Shown here: in pieces, positions 1-13,199 of the stretch | Layout: each line of letters starts with the position of its first letter | Position numbering within the stretch: position 1 is the first letter of the stretch | The notes under the pieces: model-generated | Seen by the model: only the letters and a program-made list of their open reading frames with translations | Database searches by the model: none | What the model was told of the DNA's origin: nothing | From: Anoplolepis gracilipes | Lineage: Eukaryota > Arthropoda > Insecta > Hymenoptera > Formicidae | Length of the DNA stretch: 64,000 bases | Reading direction: 5' to 3' | NCBI RefSeq assembly: GCF_047496725.1 | Contig: NC_132979.1 | Coordinates: forward strand, 4,729,501 to 4,793,500 | Translations under genes and position numbers: made by a program

Positions 1-3000
1 TCGATAAAATCTGTTGGCCATGAACGATGGGAAAAAAGCATATATAATGGCGTAATAATTAAATAAAATCGATCGCTTGATAAGTTATGTAAACAACTTG
101 AATTCAACGGAAATCAGCGATTGAATTAATGAGATGATACAATAAATTTAAATAAAACTCTACTGAAAAAAATACACACACGTATATATACATATACATA
201 TATAGAGATTGAACTAATTCGTTTTCTCTTCAGAAAAAGAATATGATACATTTCTCTTATTACGTTCTACGAAATTACAATCTCATCGATCTAAGCGATG
301 TATCTGTCATTCAGCGTAATTCTTATTTAAAGTGGAGCGGAAAAATTCGCTTATAACAGTCAGTTGGTCAATGACGCGCGAATAGGATTCACTGGCCCGT
401 CTATGACCGTATCCTGTGTAGGAGCAGCACTCTGACCGTTCGTGACACGGCAATTTGTATTCTGGTAACTTGAGGATTAGGTCACACTTAAATAGTCTCG
501 TTTTTCTAATTATTTCACCAATGAAACATTTGAGTATTTCCTGTTCGTACAAATTCTTGAAAAGATGCACGCGAATGGGCATCACGAATGAAAATCATCG
601 GGAGAATTGGAAGCGATACTGATTAATCAATGCTTAATTATCCGAGTGAGAGTGAAATCTTTAAAAAAATTAAAAAAAAAAAACATTATAGTCATATAAT
701 AATAATGCAGTAAAAAATAAAATTTAATTGTCGATTAGATGAATCGATTAGAAAATCTGTTAAACTTTGCATGCTTGAAACGAAAGGCTGATCACATCAT
801 TTAAAATAATGTAGCAACGACTAAATTAGTAAGTGTTAAAGACCTGATGACCACATTTTCAACGATGCCATTAACACGCGACTGTTTGCAATTTGCACCT
901 TGATGAATAACAGTCGATTATTTCATGGAGAAATGTGAGAGATTGATGTGTTTGCTCGTCTAATTACACCAATCCCAGCAACGTGTACGGTATCGAGTAG
1001 TGATAAGCTTGCAGAATACTATTCACTTGAAATGTCGATTCGTGATCGCTTCGATCAACAAGGCAAAGATGTACATCGTCGAGATCCAACAATTGGCACG
1101 ATCGACGCTATACTGTTAATGATACAATTACTCTTCGAGATATCGTCTTACAAGTTTGATCAAGTTTCCTTCTCGTAATCAGATATCGCTCTCTGGCTAC
1201 TCCTCTTGATTCTATATGTGTTTTAGTTAAATCACATGCATGGTCCATAACTTTATCTTCCATAAAGAAATTTGTTTATTCAATGAAATAATTAATTCTT
1301 CTCGCCATTCTGTCCTGTACTACGAAATTCGTGATCAAATTGATAGCGTATGCCTTATCGCGAGCAATGTAATGGACAGTCGCGTTTCCGTGTACTTATT
1401 ATAAGTATGATTCGAGCGCGATATCCGACAAGCGAGGCTGATAATACATTGGTTGCAAGACCAAAAGGAAAACATTATTTAATAATTTTTCTATAGCGCA
1501 CTGTGTCCGATTGTTTATTAATTATCGATTATTGTATCGTCTAGTTGTCGCACAACTCCGATAATGACGTCATTGAAATTCGAATAATTTTTTTATCAAT
1601 CTTATATATATATATAATGGTAATGTAAGGCACGCTAATTTTGTAGACATATATTGTATATTTAAGTGAAACGTAAAATTAAATAATTAATTGAAAAATA
1701 ATCTTCCTTTACAATTTAAATCGTTTAAAACTTTAATTTTGATTATTTTTAATTTATAATTAATTTAACGATTTGTTTCAAGTACGATGCACGAGTTTTA
1801 ATTTCATACTTTACTAAAGTCAATTTGTAATCGATTTAATCGGTTTTAATCATGATTAAACATATTTGTATTTCACACAGTTCGCCAAAGACTTTAGTAC
1901 TTTATCAAATTGTTGTTGTAAAACGACCTATTTGTTCTGTAAAGAAGACATTAGTCTTTAACGCGATTTTTAGTTTTTCTTTCGCAAGCGTAGGTTTAGA
2001 CATATATCCGACTTGAAGCGATATATATACATATATATAATCTGCTCGCATACACGCATACCTTTCGTGGTTCCTTTTAAAGTGCCGATTACGTAAGGTC
2101 CGCTCTTGACTCGGCAAAGGTCGACATTGAAACCGGACCTGAATGAACCGTGTAACTGGAACGCATTCAAATACGCGATGATTTTCCCCGGCAATTTCAA
2201 TAAAACAGCGTATACCCACGTGTAATTTAGTTGCGTGCGTAGATTCTCCCGTCTGTATAAATAGATATGTGAGATTTTACCCCGACACCCGATCTGTCCT
2301 GTTAGGTCAGTATGTCACTCCGTTTTTCATTCGTTATCGACGTGCATTATAGACACGTGCGTTAAATATAGATATGAAAAATAGTGCGATTGTATACATA
2401 TCAATGTTACATATAATTATAGTAAAATTCTTACCATGAATTTCGTATAATTAATTGTATTAATTTAGTGTTAGAATATTTCCTAGAAAATACCATATAT
2501 TGTAATATAAATTATTATCACTATTTACAAATATAGATATGCATTTGAGAAGCCTACGCTCCTCATATAAATATTGTATTTTGAAAGGAAATAATCGCTT
2601 TTTGATATTTGTCGTTGTAGATAGATCACATGTAGGATAAATAAATAATAAATAAATAACTAAATAAATAATTTAAAAAATTATTTTATCTTGACATCTG
2701 ATTTATCTCGTTAAATTATGTCATTCATTTCTCATTCGTTAAGATGTGCGTTATAGATATGAAAAAAGTGTACACATATTAATGTTACATTGTTATTTGC
2801 AATTATAATTTTCCTTATAAATCGTATCACAGCATAAATAAAAAATAAAATAACTAGTTTATTGTATATATATATATTGTAATAATATGTCATTCGTTTT
2901 TCATTCGTTACGATGTGCGTTATAGATATGAAAAAAATGTACACATATTAGTTATATTGTTATTTGCAATTATAATTTTCCTTAAAAATCGTATCACAGC

Positions 3001-5317
3001 ATAAATAAATAAGTATAAATAAAAAGTAAAATAACTAATTTATTGCATATATATATTGTAATGATATGCATAAATATATATCAATAAAATTGTAATGGGA
3101 ATGTAAAAAGACAATTAGAAGCAAGAAGGAATATGATATAATATGCCTTTTAAAAAATCAGCCATTGTGCAATCCAAATAAACGATGACTATGAGTTAAA
3201 TGCTGGATATATATTGACGCTAATATAACTTGTATATGACTGACTTATGATATAATTGACACACTAATTTACTGAACTTAGGGGGCTGTTCCCAAGCATC
3301 GATGAATCGCGTATGTTTTTCACTTGAGATGTCATGACAAGAATTATTTGATTTTACACGGAGCATCGTTATCATCATAAATTAATTGATCACATGTTCA
3401 ATCTTGCAACTCGAATCAAATGTCATTTTTGTAATTTATCCGGAGATTAGTTTTATTTATATATTTAATTTTAAATTTTCTTGTAATACAACAAAATAAC
3501 GCATTCATAATTTTCATGAAATTTATAATTAATTTCTTCAGAAATTAATCTGTTGAATGTAAATTAAAATGCGTTTATAATTGCAATTTATTCTAAAAAA
3601 CAATATAAATAATTTATTTCAAGAATGTTATGAAATAATAAATGTCTACAATCTGCAAAAAAATGAATATGTATATATTTAAAAGTCATTGAGGCAAATA
3701 TATAATCTCGGATAATTTGTTTAATTTTTTTAGAGACTTCTTTAATTACATTTGCAATAATTCGGCGAATATTATACCGGTATTAAATCCTTTTATTATA
3801 CTCGTATTCATTTATTCTTATATATGCCACCTACATATCGTAAACACGTTAGCGGACAACAATAAGAGCATCACTGAGAGAGCATTACGCAAGTGCTACC
3901 TTATACTTGCTTCTTCAATTACGGACCCTTATACCGTATAATAAAGCCGGGTACACAAATAACACACGATCGAGCAACTAAACGGGAAATATGATTGTTC
4001 CGTTAAGTAAACGCCTCATCGTAAAATCGCCATCAGCTTTCTACAGATATAAAACAAATACAAATAAAATATGTAAAAAAATTCTAGCTATGGATACTGT
4101 AACAGATACAATAAATCATTTGATTTAATTTAAAAGTTTAATCGATATTTCGGCAAAAGTTAACTTTTAAAATATTCTAAAATATTTAATAAATGCCGAT
4201 CTTTTTAAATCGAATCCGTCTAGTTGTCTTATTCTCCAATTGTGAGGTTTCTCGAGAGCATATCACAACACAATAGAGAGCGACTAGATCGATAACAACA
4301 GTCATCAATTGCGAGCACGTCGGTCTTTTTGATGAAACTCGCGACTAGTTTACACAAAGTGTTATCGCGTGCAATTCAAGAGGAACTGTCGACGCGATGG
4401 ACCACACGCGAGCGATTTGCCATCTTCGTTGTGTGATATTTTTACACGCTGGTCTCGGCCACGCTTCTCACCGTCATTCTACACTCATTTTTTCGCGTCT
4501 ATGAACGTACCATGTCCAATGCAGAAAACTCGTGTATATGCGTTAATCATATTCAGTCTTACATATAATTGCCGCAATATATACGTAACTTCCAAGGACG
4601 ATAAGACATTTTTACGAGCGTATGTCACGTTTTAGTATCACGAAACCATGAATCTTTTAATTTTATACTATCTTAAATTCAGTAATAAAGATAAGAGTTT
4701 TTTGTGACACACTGTCTTGTTTTAATTCTTTAATCTCTGATTTATGATTAGTTCAATCTCTTAGAATAAAAATTAGATATTTCACAAGTGGTCGTCGCAA
4801 TAGTTTTGTATTTGATATCGTCCAATATTGTGACAGCTCAGTATCTTTGAATGCCACACATTGTACACGTTGTATAAATCTATTCAAAATTTTCTGTCAA
4901 ATTTCTCCTTGATTCTACTTGAGCTCCCAAATGGATTTGTTATTAGAATAGAAATTTTTCCGGATCCCGTTTTCGAATTTTACATCGAGACGCTTTTCCA
5001 TCGACGAACCTGCTCTCCGGGCGACACGAGCGCCTAAGCGCTTCCGTAACATATTCGCAGATTGATAAATTACTCCACGTGTTTAAGTTCGACCATGACG
5101 GGCAATAACTTAACATACCGCTCTGATACCTCGCCTCTCCCGGTGTATCTTATCCACCAGGCTGTCGCTCGCTCGCGCGCGCCGCACGATTATTTTATTT
5201 TCGTCGCCGGATGGAGATCGCATGCGAGGTGCAACAGTTTGCGCGCGGGTGGTCTCTTTCTCTTTCTCTGATATACTAGCTATTATATACTTACACGGTG
5301 GTCAGCTGCACCGGACG
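1..5317. other. intergenic, no gene recognised
   Basis: This stretch is AT-rich, and its short ORFs show no domain, signal peptide or splice pattern I can support. It contains a three-copy repeat family (2311-3067, listed separately). A locally GC-richer patch (about 4960-5320) precedes the unassigned ORF at 5318. Confidence 0.6.
2311..3067. repeat. tandem repeat family of about 170 bp, two close copies plus one diverged
   Basis: Copy 1 (2718-2886) and copy 2 (2887-3067) share the blocks ATGTCATTC, TTCATTCGTTA, GATGTGCGTTATAGATATG, TTATTTGCAATTATAATTTT and CGTATCACAGCATAAATAAA in the same order. A partial, more diverged copy is at 2311-2460. Copy 2 carries a small insertion within the ATAAATA tract. 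Confidence 0.85.
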
Positions 5318-5656
5318 ATGATGCGCTCGTTCGTCGTCGCGGTCGAGGAGTCCGCGGTGTTGTTTTGCATTTTGACAATCGCGCACGTGAGAGCACTCAT
5401 TCGATTTTCGCTTGATGACCCATGCGATGCTGCACGAGACGGTAATTCCTCGATAAACTTGTTTATAACTTTTTTTACTCGCCAAAGTGGACGTAGCGAA
5501 ACGAAACGAGCATTTGATCTGGGTAATCTTGAAAGAATCCACATACAAAATTGGAATGCGGACATAAATTATGTTGATCGTCCAAAACCAGTTATCGCAA
5601 TAAATCCGATGTTGCGAACGCTACGAAAAGAAGCCAGTGACGAAGCTTTGCAGTAA
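5318..5656 (+). CDS. unrecognised small ORF, possible secreted peptide (112 aa)
   Basis: The ORF starts at tandem ATGs (5318, 5321) and could extend in frame upstream to 5222. The N-terminus has a hydrophobic stretch (SAVLFCILTIAHV) followed by RA, which could be a signal peptide with cleavage near residue 26. The remainder has one cysteine, an N-glycosylation-type NSS, a KR dibasic site, and a C-terminal half without low complexity (for example DRPKPVIAINPMLR). TATA-like TTATATA lies at about 5283-5290 and an initiator-like TCAG at 5302-5305. A possible polyadenylation signal (AATAAA) is near 5840. The first half is GC-rich and the second half is not. I recognise no family. It may be a lineage-specific peptide gene or a chance ORF in a CpG-rich patch. 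Confidence 0.28.
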   Translation: MMRSFVVAVEESAVLFCILTIAHVRALIRFSLDDPCDAARDGNSSINLFITFFTRQSGRSETKRAFDLGNLERIHIQNWNADINYVDRPKPVIAINPMLRTLRKEASDEALQ

Positions 5657-6480
5657 CTGGAATCATTCTTCAATCCAATATTTCAGCTTGTAATTATATT
5701 TAGTATCAGAGATTACGGCGCATCTTTCGTTCATGACTTATCGTGCGGTCGATTACTTCATATTTGTTATCGGTCGTCTCTCCACGCTATCACTCGTCAG
5801 AAAATTTTCCAGAATATTAATGATTTATGAGAATTACATAAATAAAAAAAGAATAAATCTCGAGGGTATCGTACGAGAATTGAAACTGATTTATGAGTCC
5901 CTGAAAATAGTAACCCTTGTCACTTTTATAATTCAGCGATTATAAAAGTAGTTCAGGGTCGAACCGAAATAGAAGGTACATATGTCGAGTTGTATTTTTT
6001 TCTTCACACTCTTTTGCTGCATTTAAAATAAAAAAAATCCTCCTATTTAAAATAATACAGAAGCGTATATATTCAAGTTTTGTACGAAAATAACGGAAAA
6101 GTAAAGATTGTAAAAAATGTTGCCGTTCTTGCCATGTACTCAATCGAATAAAAGCTACGTAATGTAGCTTTTGTATTATAATTGAATACCGTTCTCATTC
6201 TCTAATAATACTCTGTGTTCAGAAAAAAATTTTTTTCTTTAATTATTTGTTTTGTCGATTAATTTAAAATTGCAAACACTGTCAAGCTTCCTTTAGACGT
6301 CCGCAGCATCGAGAATCGAACTCACCAAGATTAGAGAGGTTTCAAGCCTTGAATGATGCGCGACCTTTAGGTCGGACTAATATCGTGCTCTCTTTTCGCG
6401 GCCACTTACTATATCTTATGCATAACGTGCACGACGACTTAGATAAGATCTAAGAGAGAGGCACCGCCGGGAACGACGCG

Positions 6481-6605
6481 ATAGTTGGCACTGACAGATC
6501 CAACTATTTCATTCACAATCGTCGTCGTCGGGCTTGACCGCGTAAATCGTCGTCGTCGTCGTCGTCGGGCTTGACCGCGCGAAGCGTCGTCATATACGTG
6601 TGCGT
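6481..6605. repeat. (GTC)n-containing duplication and short hairpin
   Basis: The block GTCGTCGTCGGGCTTGACCG occurs at 6521-6540, and its core recurs at about 6560-6578 separated by further GTC units. Just upstream, 8-bp perfect arms (6481-6488 and 6500-6507) form a hairpin with an 11-base loop. Confidence 0.75.
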
Positions 6606-7337
6606 GTAGACGCGTTACGCGTGACATGACGATGTAGATTGTAGATGAATGAACCGATGCACACACAGGAGAGAGACGAAGCGCGCGAGCGATGCGATTA
6701 CGGTGTAGGTGGTTACGAAGCGAGAATGAGCGGGAGGATGTGTGACGGGGCTCTAAACTGCAGCCGAGAAGACACGGATTCTGTTGCGTCGTGACTGGTG
6801 CACATGCACTCAAATATATATATATATTTATATGTGTATATAAATACATGGATGATACGCATTAATGCGTGAATTGGAAAAAAACTATTCGTATCTGCGA
6901 GAGCTCTCGCTAAAGTTACTCGTCGTCTGCAAATTGTCGAGTAATACTTCAATCAATAAGAAAAATACAATAAAATTCATGTACAATTAAATATAAATAG
7001 TATATGAAATGATAATATGATACAGAGACTGTTATCACGTGGAAAGATTACTTGTAAATAGTTTTAACATTTTAGAATATTTATCTTACTTATACTTATA
7101 ATACTTATAATGCATATCTGAATATTCATTTTGATACTCAAGATATTTATGCAATATAATTATTTAATTAAAAATAATTATTTAAAATTATCTTATTTTT
7201 CTAAGTATCTACAGATTTGTGCACCTGAAATAATAATAATATAATGTAATAAATTATCCATCGAGAAGAAACTTTATTCTCTCGTACAAACGTAACAAAT
7301 TGTGTTAGAATCTGCTATTTATATATTGTACATCATG

Positions 7338-7378
<41 letters not shown>

Positions 7379-7732
7379 TAAGTCTTCATCATTACTTTGG
7401 ACTTCTAAATACACGTTTTAGGCACTAGAAAGTGTTAATAAAAAGTTTTAGTATTTTATCTTCCTAGTAATAATTCTTAAAATAAATAACTTATTTTGAT
7501 TTGAGTAATATACTGCATAATATACTGCATATCAATAAAATATTATTAATAACATATTGCAAAATATTCGATATATTCGAATTTTCTTTCAATCTCATGG
7601 CAAAATCAAATGAATAAATCATTTAAATCTAATATTATTTAATTTAATAATAAAAATTATATAAATTCTTTAACAAAAAAATTCATTTATATACAATGTT
7701 GTTTCTTTTGTGACAAACAAAAAGGAAAAAGC

Positions 7733-7853
<121 letters not shown>

Positions 7854-8823
7854 TGTGTATAATTTTTACAATATTATTAAATGAGATATTATAAAATTCC
7901 ACAAAAATTAATTTTCTAATACAAAATACTGTTGTACAAAACATTTTTTCTATATTTCTTAAAGAAATGAAACAAAATTATACATTATCCAACTATATGC
8001 AAGAAATAATTACATAATCTAAAATAAATTGATTTCTTATATTATTAATATTGAACATTTATGTGTAAACAATGTCTATACAATACATATTCTAAAAAGT
8101 CATTTTTTGGCAAAAGAGTTTCACAAAATGCAGTGAGTATCGAAAAGATTTATCAAAAATTTTAAATGTCAGTGTATTCTCAATTTATTTCAGTATTATG
8201 TCAAATATGATGTGATGTAAGATAAATATGATTTCGTACAAGTTATATAAAAAAATAGTACGAAATTTTCACCTATTTTTAAATGAGTATGTGGTATATA
8301 CATTCATTGTGTATTTTATACAATCAAATCAAATTATTATAGCTCAATTTTATGTATAGTTATTTTACGACTGATTTAATCAATCTTAAAAAATAATTCA
8401 TTATATTTTACTCTCAAACAATATATGGCATAAAACACAAGAACATATATTTCCAACTGATTATAATACTGTGATTTTTATTATTATTTTTATTAATATT
8501 TCTCTTTTTATATATCCAATATATATATCTTTACTAAATATATAGTTAAGTTAGTTTGTATTTTTAATATATTATTTCCACGTAAAGAGATGCCAAATAG
8601 TTTGTTTCGAGAATAAAACATGCTTTGTTTCGAAAAAAAGCAAAACTCACAGTAATGAAAGTGCCACGGATAATCACGAATCAGTCGGTACCACGCGTTG
8701 TGAACTCTGCGAATTTAAGTGAAACTTGCCATTGTGGTTTTTCGAAGAATACTTTTGAAGATTATAACCTGAAACATTGTGAAGGATATTTCTTTCAGAG
8801 CATTGTATGAATTTTCGGACCGA

Positions 8824-10979
8824 TCAATCTCCTACGTCGGAATCGCCATCGCCTATGGCATAAAGGATATGGAAAGCAATTCCAAGAAGCGCAGTTCCTA
8901 TAAGATCGCCAGCTGCTGTTAGATATGGTATCGCGGAACTATCCGGGTCCATACCTCTCGTCCACATCCAAACGACCATCAATTGCGCGATATACAACAA
9001 TAAGATTACCTAGAAATAACATCAAGTATTTTTTGTTAAATTTTGTTTCACCTATAAAGCAGTTTATATCACAATAATTTATACAGATTTATAAAGCAGT
9101 TTATATCACAATAATTTATGCAAATTTACATTTATTGTACCTGCAACATTGCAGCAATTAAATATATTGTAATAAATATAGGCGTAAATGAGGTATGTCC
9201 TGCTTGAAGGTAACTAATAGTGTAACTAAAAATCAAATGCCCTGGTATCACCATCATTAATAATACCCTAGCTGTTCTCGCGTGTCCTCCTATAATAAAA
9301 ATTCCTTAAGTTGTAATTTGCAAAACTTAAGTTTTATATGAACTTTTACGATAAACTGACCTTTTGTAAAAAATGCGTGGAATGGACTGATGCAAACGTT
9401 CAGCGTCCCTTGATCACCTGTGTGACGATCTTTGTGCAGAGACGTCGATATTCTACTGGCCTGAACGGCGGCCAAGTTTCCTCCAACGCCATTAATTACT
9501 AATTGAAAAACTGCTATACCTTTGTAACTCGATATAGTGTAATCCAAGATCAGTCCACCGAGACTGAAATCAATATCATTTATTGAATTGTGCGTTCATC
9601 TTCTAAAAATTTTTGTCACAAACACACATGTGCATTACCTGCTTATTAACATCGCGGATATCACAGGCGTCCAGCCATAATCCAATACTTCTTTAGTAAA
9701 TGGATTTCTGGCTGCTATATAACCCCACACAGGAGTCACGAATACACAAAATGCTATTAGCAATGGAGCTATCCATGGAGTATGATCTGAAGAAAATTAT
9801 GTGCATTCCTGAAATATTCGAGTAATAAAAGTATCAGAAGATAAATCAATTTATATACCTATTGCGTTGTATAGCAAAGAAGCAATCCAGGATAAAAGAG
9901 CTAAAGTAGTTAAATCTCCTAAAGAGGCCGCGATCGGAGTAGCGACATTGTCAGGATTGATGTTCATTTGCCGCGATAATAGTATGACTGCGACCATTAC
10001 AAGGCCCAGCAAAAAACTGGCTACAGAAGCAGTGACCAAGGCACTGGCACATAGTAAAAGCCCATGATGAATGTCGAAGTGAGCCTCTGGGACCCAACCG
10101 AGGATCACAGCGGCTAAGGAGGCTAGCAAACCCACCACCATAGCTTGACATTGGATTAAAGCCAAATTTCCAACAATTAATGTCCACTGTTGTTTCTTTG
10201 TATCCATTTGACCTAAATTAGCCTGGGTTGACAATCTGGAGGCCAACGTCATCTCCAGGTTTCCTTTTAGGCCCAATAATGCAGGAACTAATATGTATAC
10301 CTCGGATACCACCTGATATACTGACCAATGCTGAAATTTAACACAACATTTGTAAATAATCAAACTTGTCATTTCTTAGTTTATAATATATATTATAAGA
10401 TTAGCTTATATATTTAATTCTTTATAAAATTAGAGTAAAATTTTTAATAAACTAAAGATTATACTGATATTGTATTTTATAAATAACTTGTTTTTTTATA
10501 GAAAAATATGCGTGAAGTTATAGCATGAAGTTAATGTATAATTTATCATATCTTTATAATAATAGAAAGGCGATTTTCGATACCTGTACAACATCTAGAA
10601 GCAAACTAGCGGCGACCATACCGAAGCCAGCAAGTAGAAAGGGTATAAACATTTGGATAGATATAGACCAGACGCTTTCATCGTCTGCACTCTTCACCTC
10701 GCTCTTTTGGCTGTCCCTTTTTCCACTACTGTAGATGATGCTGTCGGTGTTGACTGACGATGGTATAAGCCGTTGTATATCACTCCTTTCGCTATCATCA
10801 CTTTCATCCTCGGAACTGATTTCCAATTCCATGTTGTTGATATCGGCGATATTCGAAACGAAGAGCTCGTCACTGCCCAATCCTACCATTTTATTTCGCG
10901 GTGAATTGCTTTTTCTTAAATTTCTATGACGGAGTTTACTGTGTTCATAGTAATCTTCTTGTATCTTCGCATGGCTCAT
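8824..10979 (-). CDS. SLC41-family magnesium transporter (MgtE-like), six exons
   Basis: Exons, read on the minus strand, are 10979-10584, 10330-9859, 9786-9639, 9563-9361, 9289-9141 and 9009-8824. Every junction is GT-AG and in phase, giving 517 residues, close to the usual length of animal SLC41A proteins. The family moves Mg2+ (or exchanges Na+/Mg2+) across the plasma membrane. The N-terminus is hydrophilic with an acidic serine-rich stretch near residues 54-66, and the first membrane segment lies at about 104-130. The two pseudo-symmetric MgtE halves are visible: GLKGNLEMTLASRLST (152-167) is matched by GVGGNLAAVQASRIST (364-379), and NPDN...GDL (257-272) is matched by MDPD...GDL (476-492). 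The ATG at 10979 is the first methionine after an in-frame stop, but an alternative upstream exon is possible (12731-12769). The gene is intact. The paralogue (A1, A2 or A3) cannot be assigned by eye. Confidence 0.93.
9054..9127. repeat. 37-bp tandem duplication in SLC41 intron
   Basis: Two nearly identical 37-bp units (9054-9090 and 9091-9127), beginning ATAAAGCAGTTTATATCACA, fill most of the intron between the last two exons. Confidence 0.9.
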
Positions 10980-11511
10980 CCTCGTTAACTGTCCTTTTGC
11001 AAATCACCGACGAATGCTACGACCAAAAATAAAATTGTTTATTCAACAGATCTAAATAAAGATAATTTTCGATTAGATAACGACAAAAAACAGACTGAGG
11101 TTAATATTTTATGATAAGAAACACTTTAACAAAAGCACACATCATATAATTCTCTCAAAGTATTTATATTTTAATTTACTATTAATAAAAATGAATATGT
11201 ATACAAAAAATTAATATTTATTATATTAAGAAATTTCTATAAAAATAAAATTACCGGAAAATTATTGGAATATTATGTTTGTAAATAATAATTAAATACT
11301 AATTATAAATAAAAAATTAATAATAATTAATATTATAAATATTATGAATTTTTTTCTGTGAGAGTACCGTTATTCTAATATTGGTGATGACTTGAGTGTT
11401 TAACTAAAGCTACATTTAAGCGACAGATATATTTCATCATGTCAGTTCTAGCTTGGCTCTGTTGTAGATCTAATTCTAATTTAAACCTGACATGCTACTT
11501 TTGCAAGTCGT

Positions 11512-11512
<1 letters not shown>

Positions 11513-11552
<40 letters not shown>
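11513..11552. repeat. (CT)n microsatellite
   Basis: About 20 uninterrupted CT units. On the minus strand this is a (GA)n tract upstream of the SLC41 start at 10979. Confidence 0.97.
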
Positions 11553-11557
<5 letters not shown>

Positions 11558-12730
11558 AGTCTCATCATAGAGTCTTGTACATAATTAGAAACAAATTGTA
11601 TAATATATATCAGTATAGATGACTATACATAAATTTATATTACAACAAATCAATTTAATACTCATATTATAAAAACTTCAAAGTTTTTTGGTTTACTTAA
11701 TACATCCTGATTTTTGTATAAAAAATTTTATAACAATGTATAAATAAGTCTTATATTGTACAATTTTTATAAATAATCAATGAATTCAATTGATAAACAA
11801 ATGAGCAACTTAAATTATGTAAAAATAATGAGAAATAATTAAAACATAATAGTTAAAAAATTAATAATGATAATTTATATAATAATTTTTTATAGATTAT
11901 GTGTATGATACGTACTTGTTACAAATAATACATTATTAAGGTTTAATATATATGTGAAATGAGTACGCAATATTATCTTTATGCTGAAATGGTTTCGATC
12001 AAGTTTTTTCAAATAGTTCATAATCATTTGCATAAGTAAAATATTAAATTATATTTATATTTTACAAAAAACAATTTTTTTTCTCAATATAAATAAATTT
12101 TAATACAATGTAATATTTTATCAAGAGAAATACAATAGTTGCGACTGTGGTTTAAAACAGATATGCAAAAACGTATGCAAATAAAATGACTCATAAAAAG
12201 GTGTTATCAACTTTTAAGGAATATTTTATACAAATGCAAAATAAAATCGATAAATACACTATTTCTTCCATCAAGTTCTATCTGACATCTAAAATAAATT
12301 TAAAAAAATATATAATAATCTCAAATAATCTAGATATCTAATAATTTTTAAATTATATCTTATCTGGTGCTCTAAAATATTATATATGACATTCTCCATG
12401 TTATAATCTCAAAGTTTTTTGAAGTTCCAATTCCTAATATATTCATAAATTCCCCAAAAAACTGTTTTGAAGAAAATATTTCAATTTATTTCATTATATT
12501 GAAAGGAAATTCATTCTTTCATACTTCGAAATATACGCACACTAAACACTATAACCTCTACAACAAAACTGAGACAATTATCGTACAATGCACACTATTC
12601 TAAGCATAAATACCTCTACCATATTTTTGAAATAATTCTTATAAAAGACTTTCGAAGTTTTAAAGTGAAAAAGGGAGTTTTTTTTAATCTCCAAATATTT
12701 GAGCCCGGCCGCCATAACCTTGCCACGTAC

Positions 12731-12769
12731 CTCGAATATGCAGCTGTCTTTTTTCGCGTTCGGCTCCAT
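12731..12769 (-). CDS. possible alternative first coding exon of the SLC41 gene
   Basis: On the minus strand an ATG at 12769 opens MEPNAKKDSCIFE and ends at a strong donor (GAG then GTACGT) at 12731/12730. The exon is 39 nt, phase 0. If it is spliced to the CAG at 10991-10989, it adds TTA ACG AGG directly in frame to the ATG at 10979, extending the transporter by 16 residues to 533. The acceptor has a poor pyrimidine tract, so the exon could equally be spliced as 5' UTR or be spurious. It sits in a locally GC-richer patch facing the plus-strand gene that starts at 13200, which supports a real 5' end here. RNA evidence is needed to choose. Confidence 0.35.
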
Positions 12770-13199
12770 CGGCAGAGCGTGAGCACAGTTTCCGCGTGTA
12801 ATGCTCAGGATTAATTATGTATATTCCTCAAAAACAAAGTCCTTCGACTACTTCCTGTCCCTACTTCCTAACCCACTGATAACCGCACCATGTATTTACT
12901 TTCACACCTACGCGCAATTATCTATCGCGTGTATGCCATGACATCGGGCATCACACATATCACATACAGCTTCGAGACTATCGAACGTCACGCCGCTTGC
13001 GATTCTCGAAGTCGCAATCGTTTATTCGTATATGTTGCTCGTACCAAGTGCCGGCCGCTCTTATATCGTGGAGTTTTATTCCGCTTTTTATTAAAGTTTG
13101 TGTAAATTCGTGTCGGTGTATTTAGATACAGTGTTTTTCGATTACTCGAAATAAACATTGCGACAAATCGGGTAAATACGGGTCGAACGTAATAATAAT
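12770..13199. promoter_or_regulatory. candidate bidirectional promoter between SLC41 and MYND genes
   Basis: About 430 bp separate two divergent candidate first coding exons (minus strand ending at 12769, plus strand starting at 13200). The interval is clearly richer in CpG than the surrounding DNA. No convincing TATA box with correct spacing was seen, which fits a dispersed housekeeping-type promoter. The assignment is inferred from gene geometry and base composition. Confidence 0.4.

Noticed and set aside
1626..1648. TAAGGCACGC, the first ten bases of miR-124
   Set aside because: The match stops after ten bases and no hairpin precursor is visible around it.
5442..5486. possible intron in the 5318-5656 ORF (GTAATT ... 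AAAG)
   Set aside because: At about 45 bp it is too short for a typical insect intron, and the frame is open without splicing.
6300..6420. tRNA-like B box (AGTTCGATTCTC on the minus strand)
   Set aside because: No cloverleaf can be formed: the acceptor stem and A box are missing.
8625..8810. 61-codon plus-strand ORF next to the SLC41 stop
   Set aside because: It lies antisense to the presumed SLC41 3' UTR and has no domain or transcript signal.
9867..10187. ORFs on either strand across 9867-10187
   Set aside because: These are shadow frames of SLC41 exon 2, whose own frame carries the family motifs.
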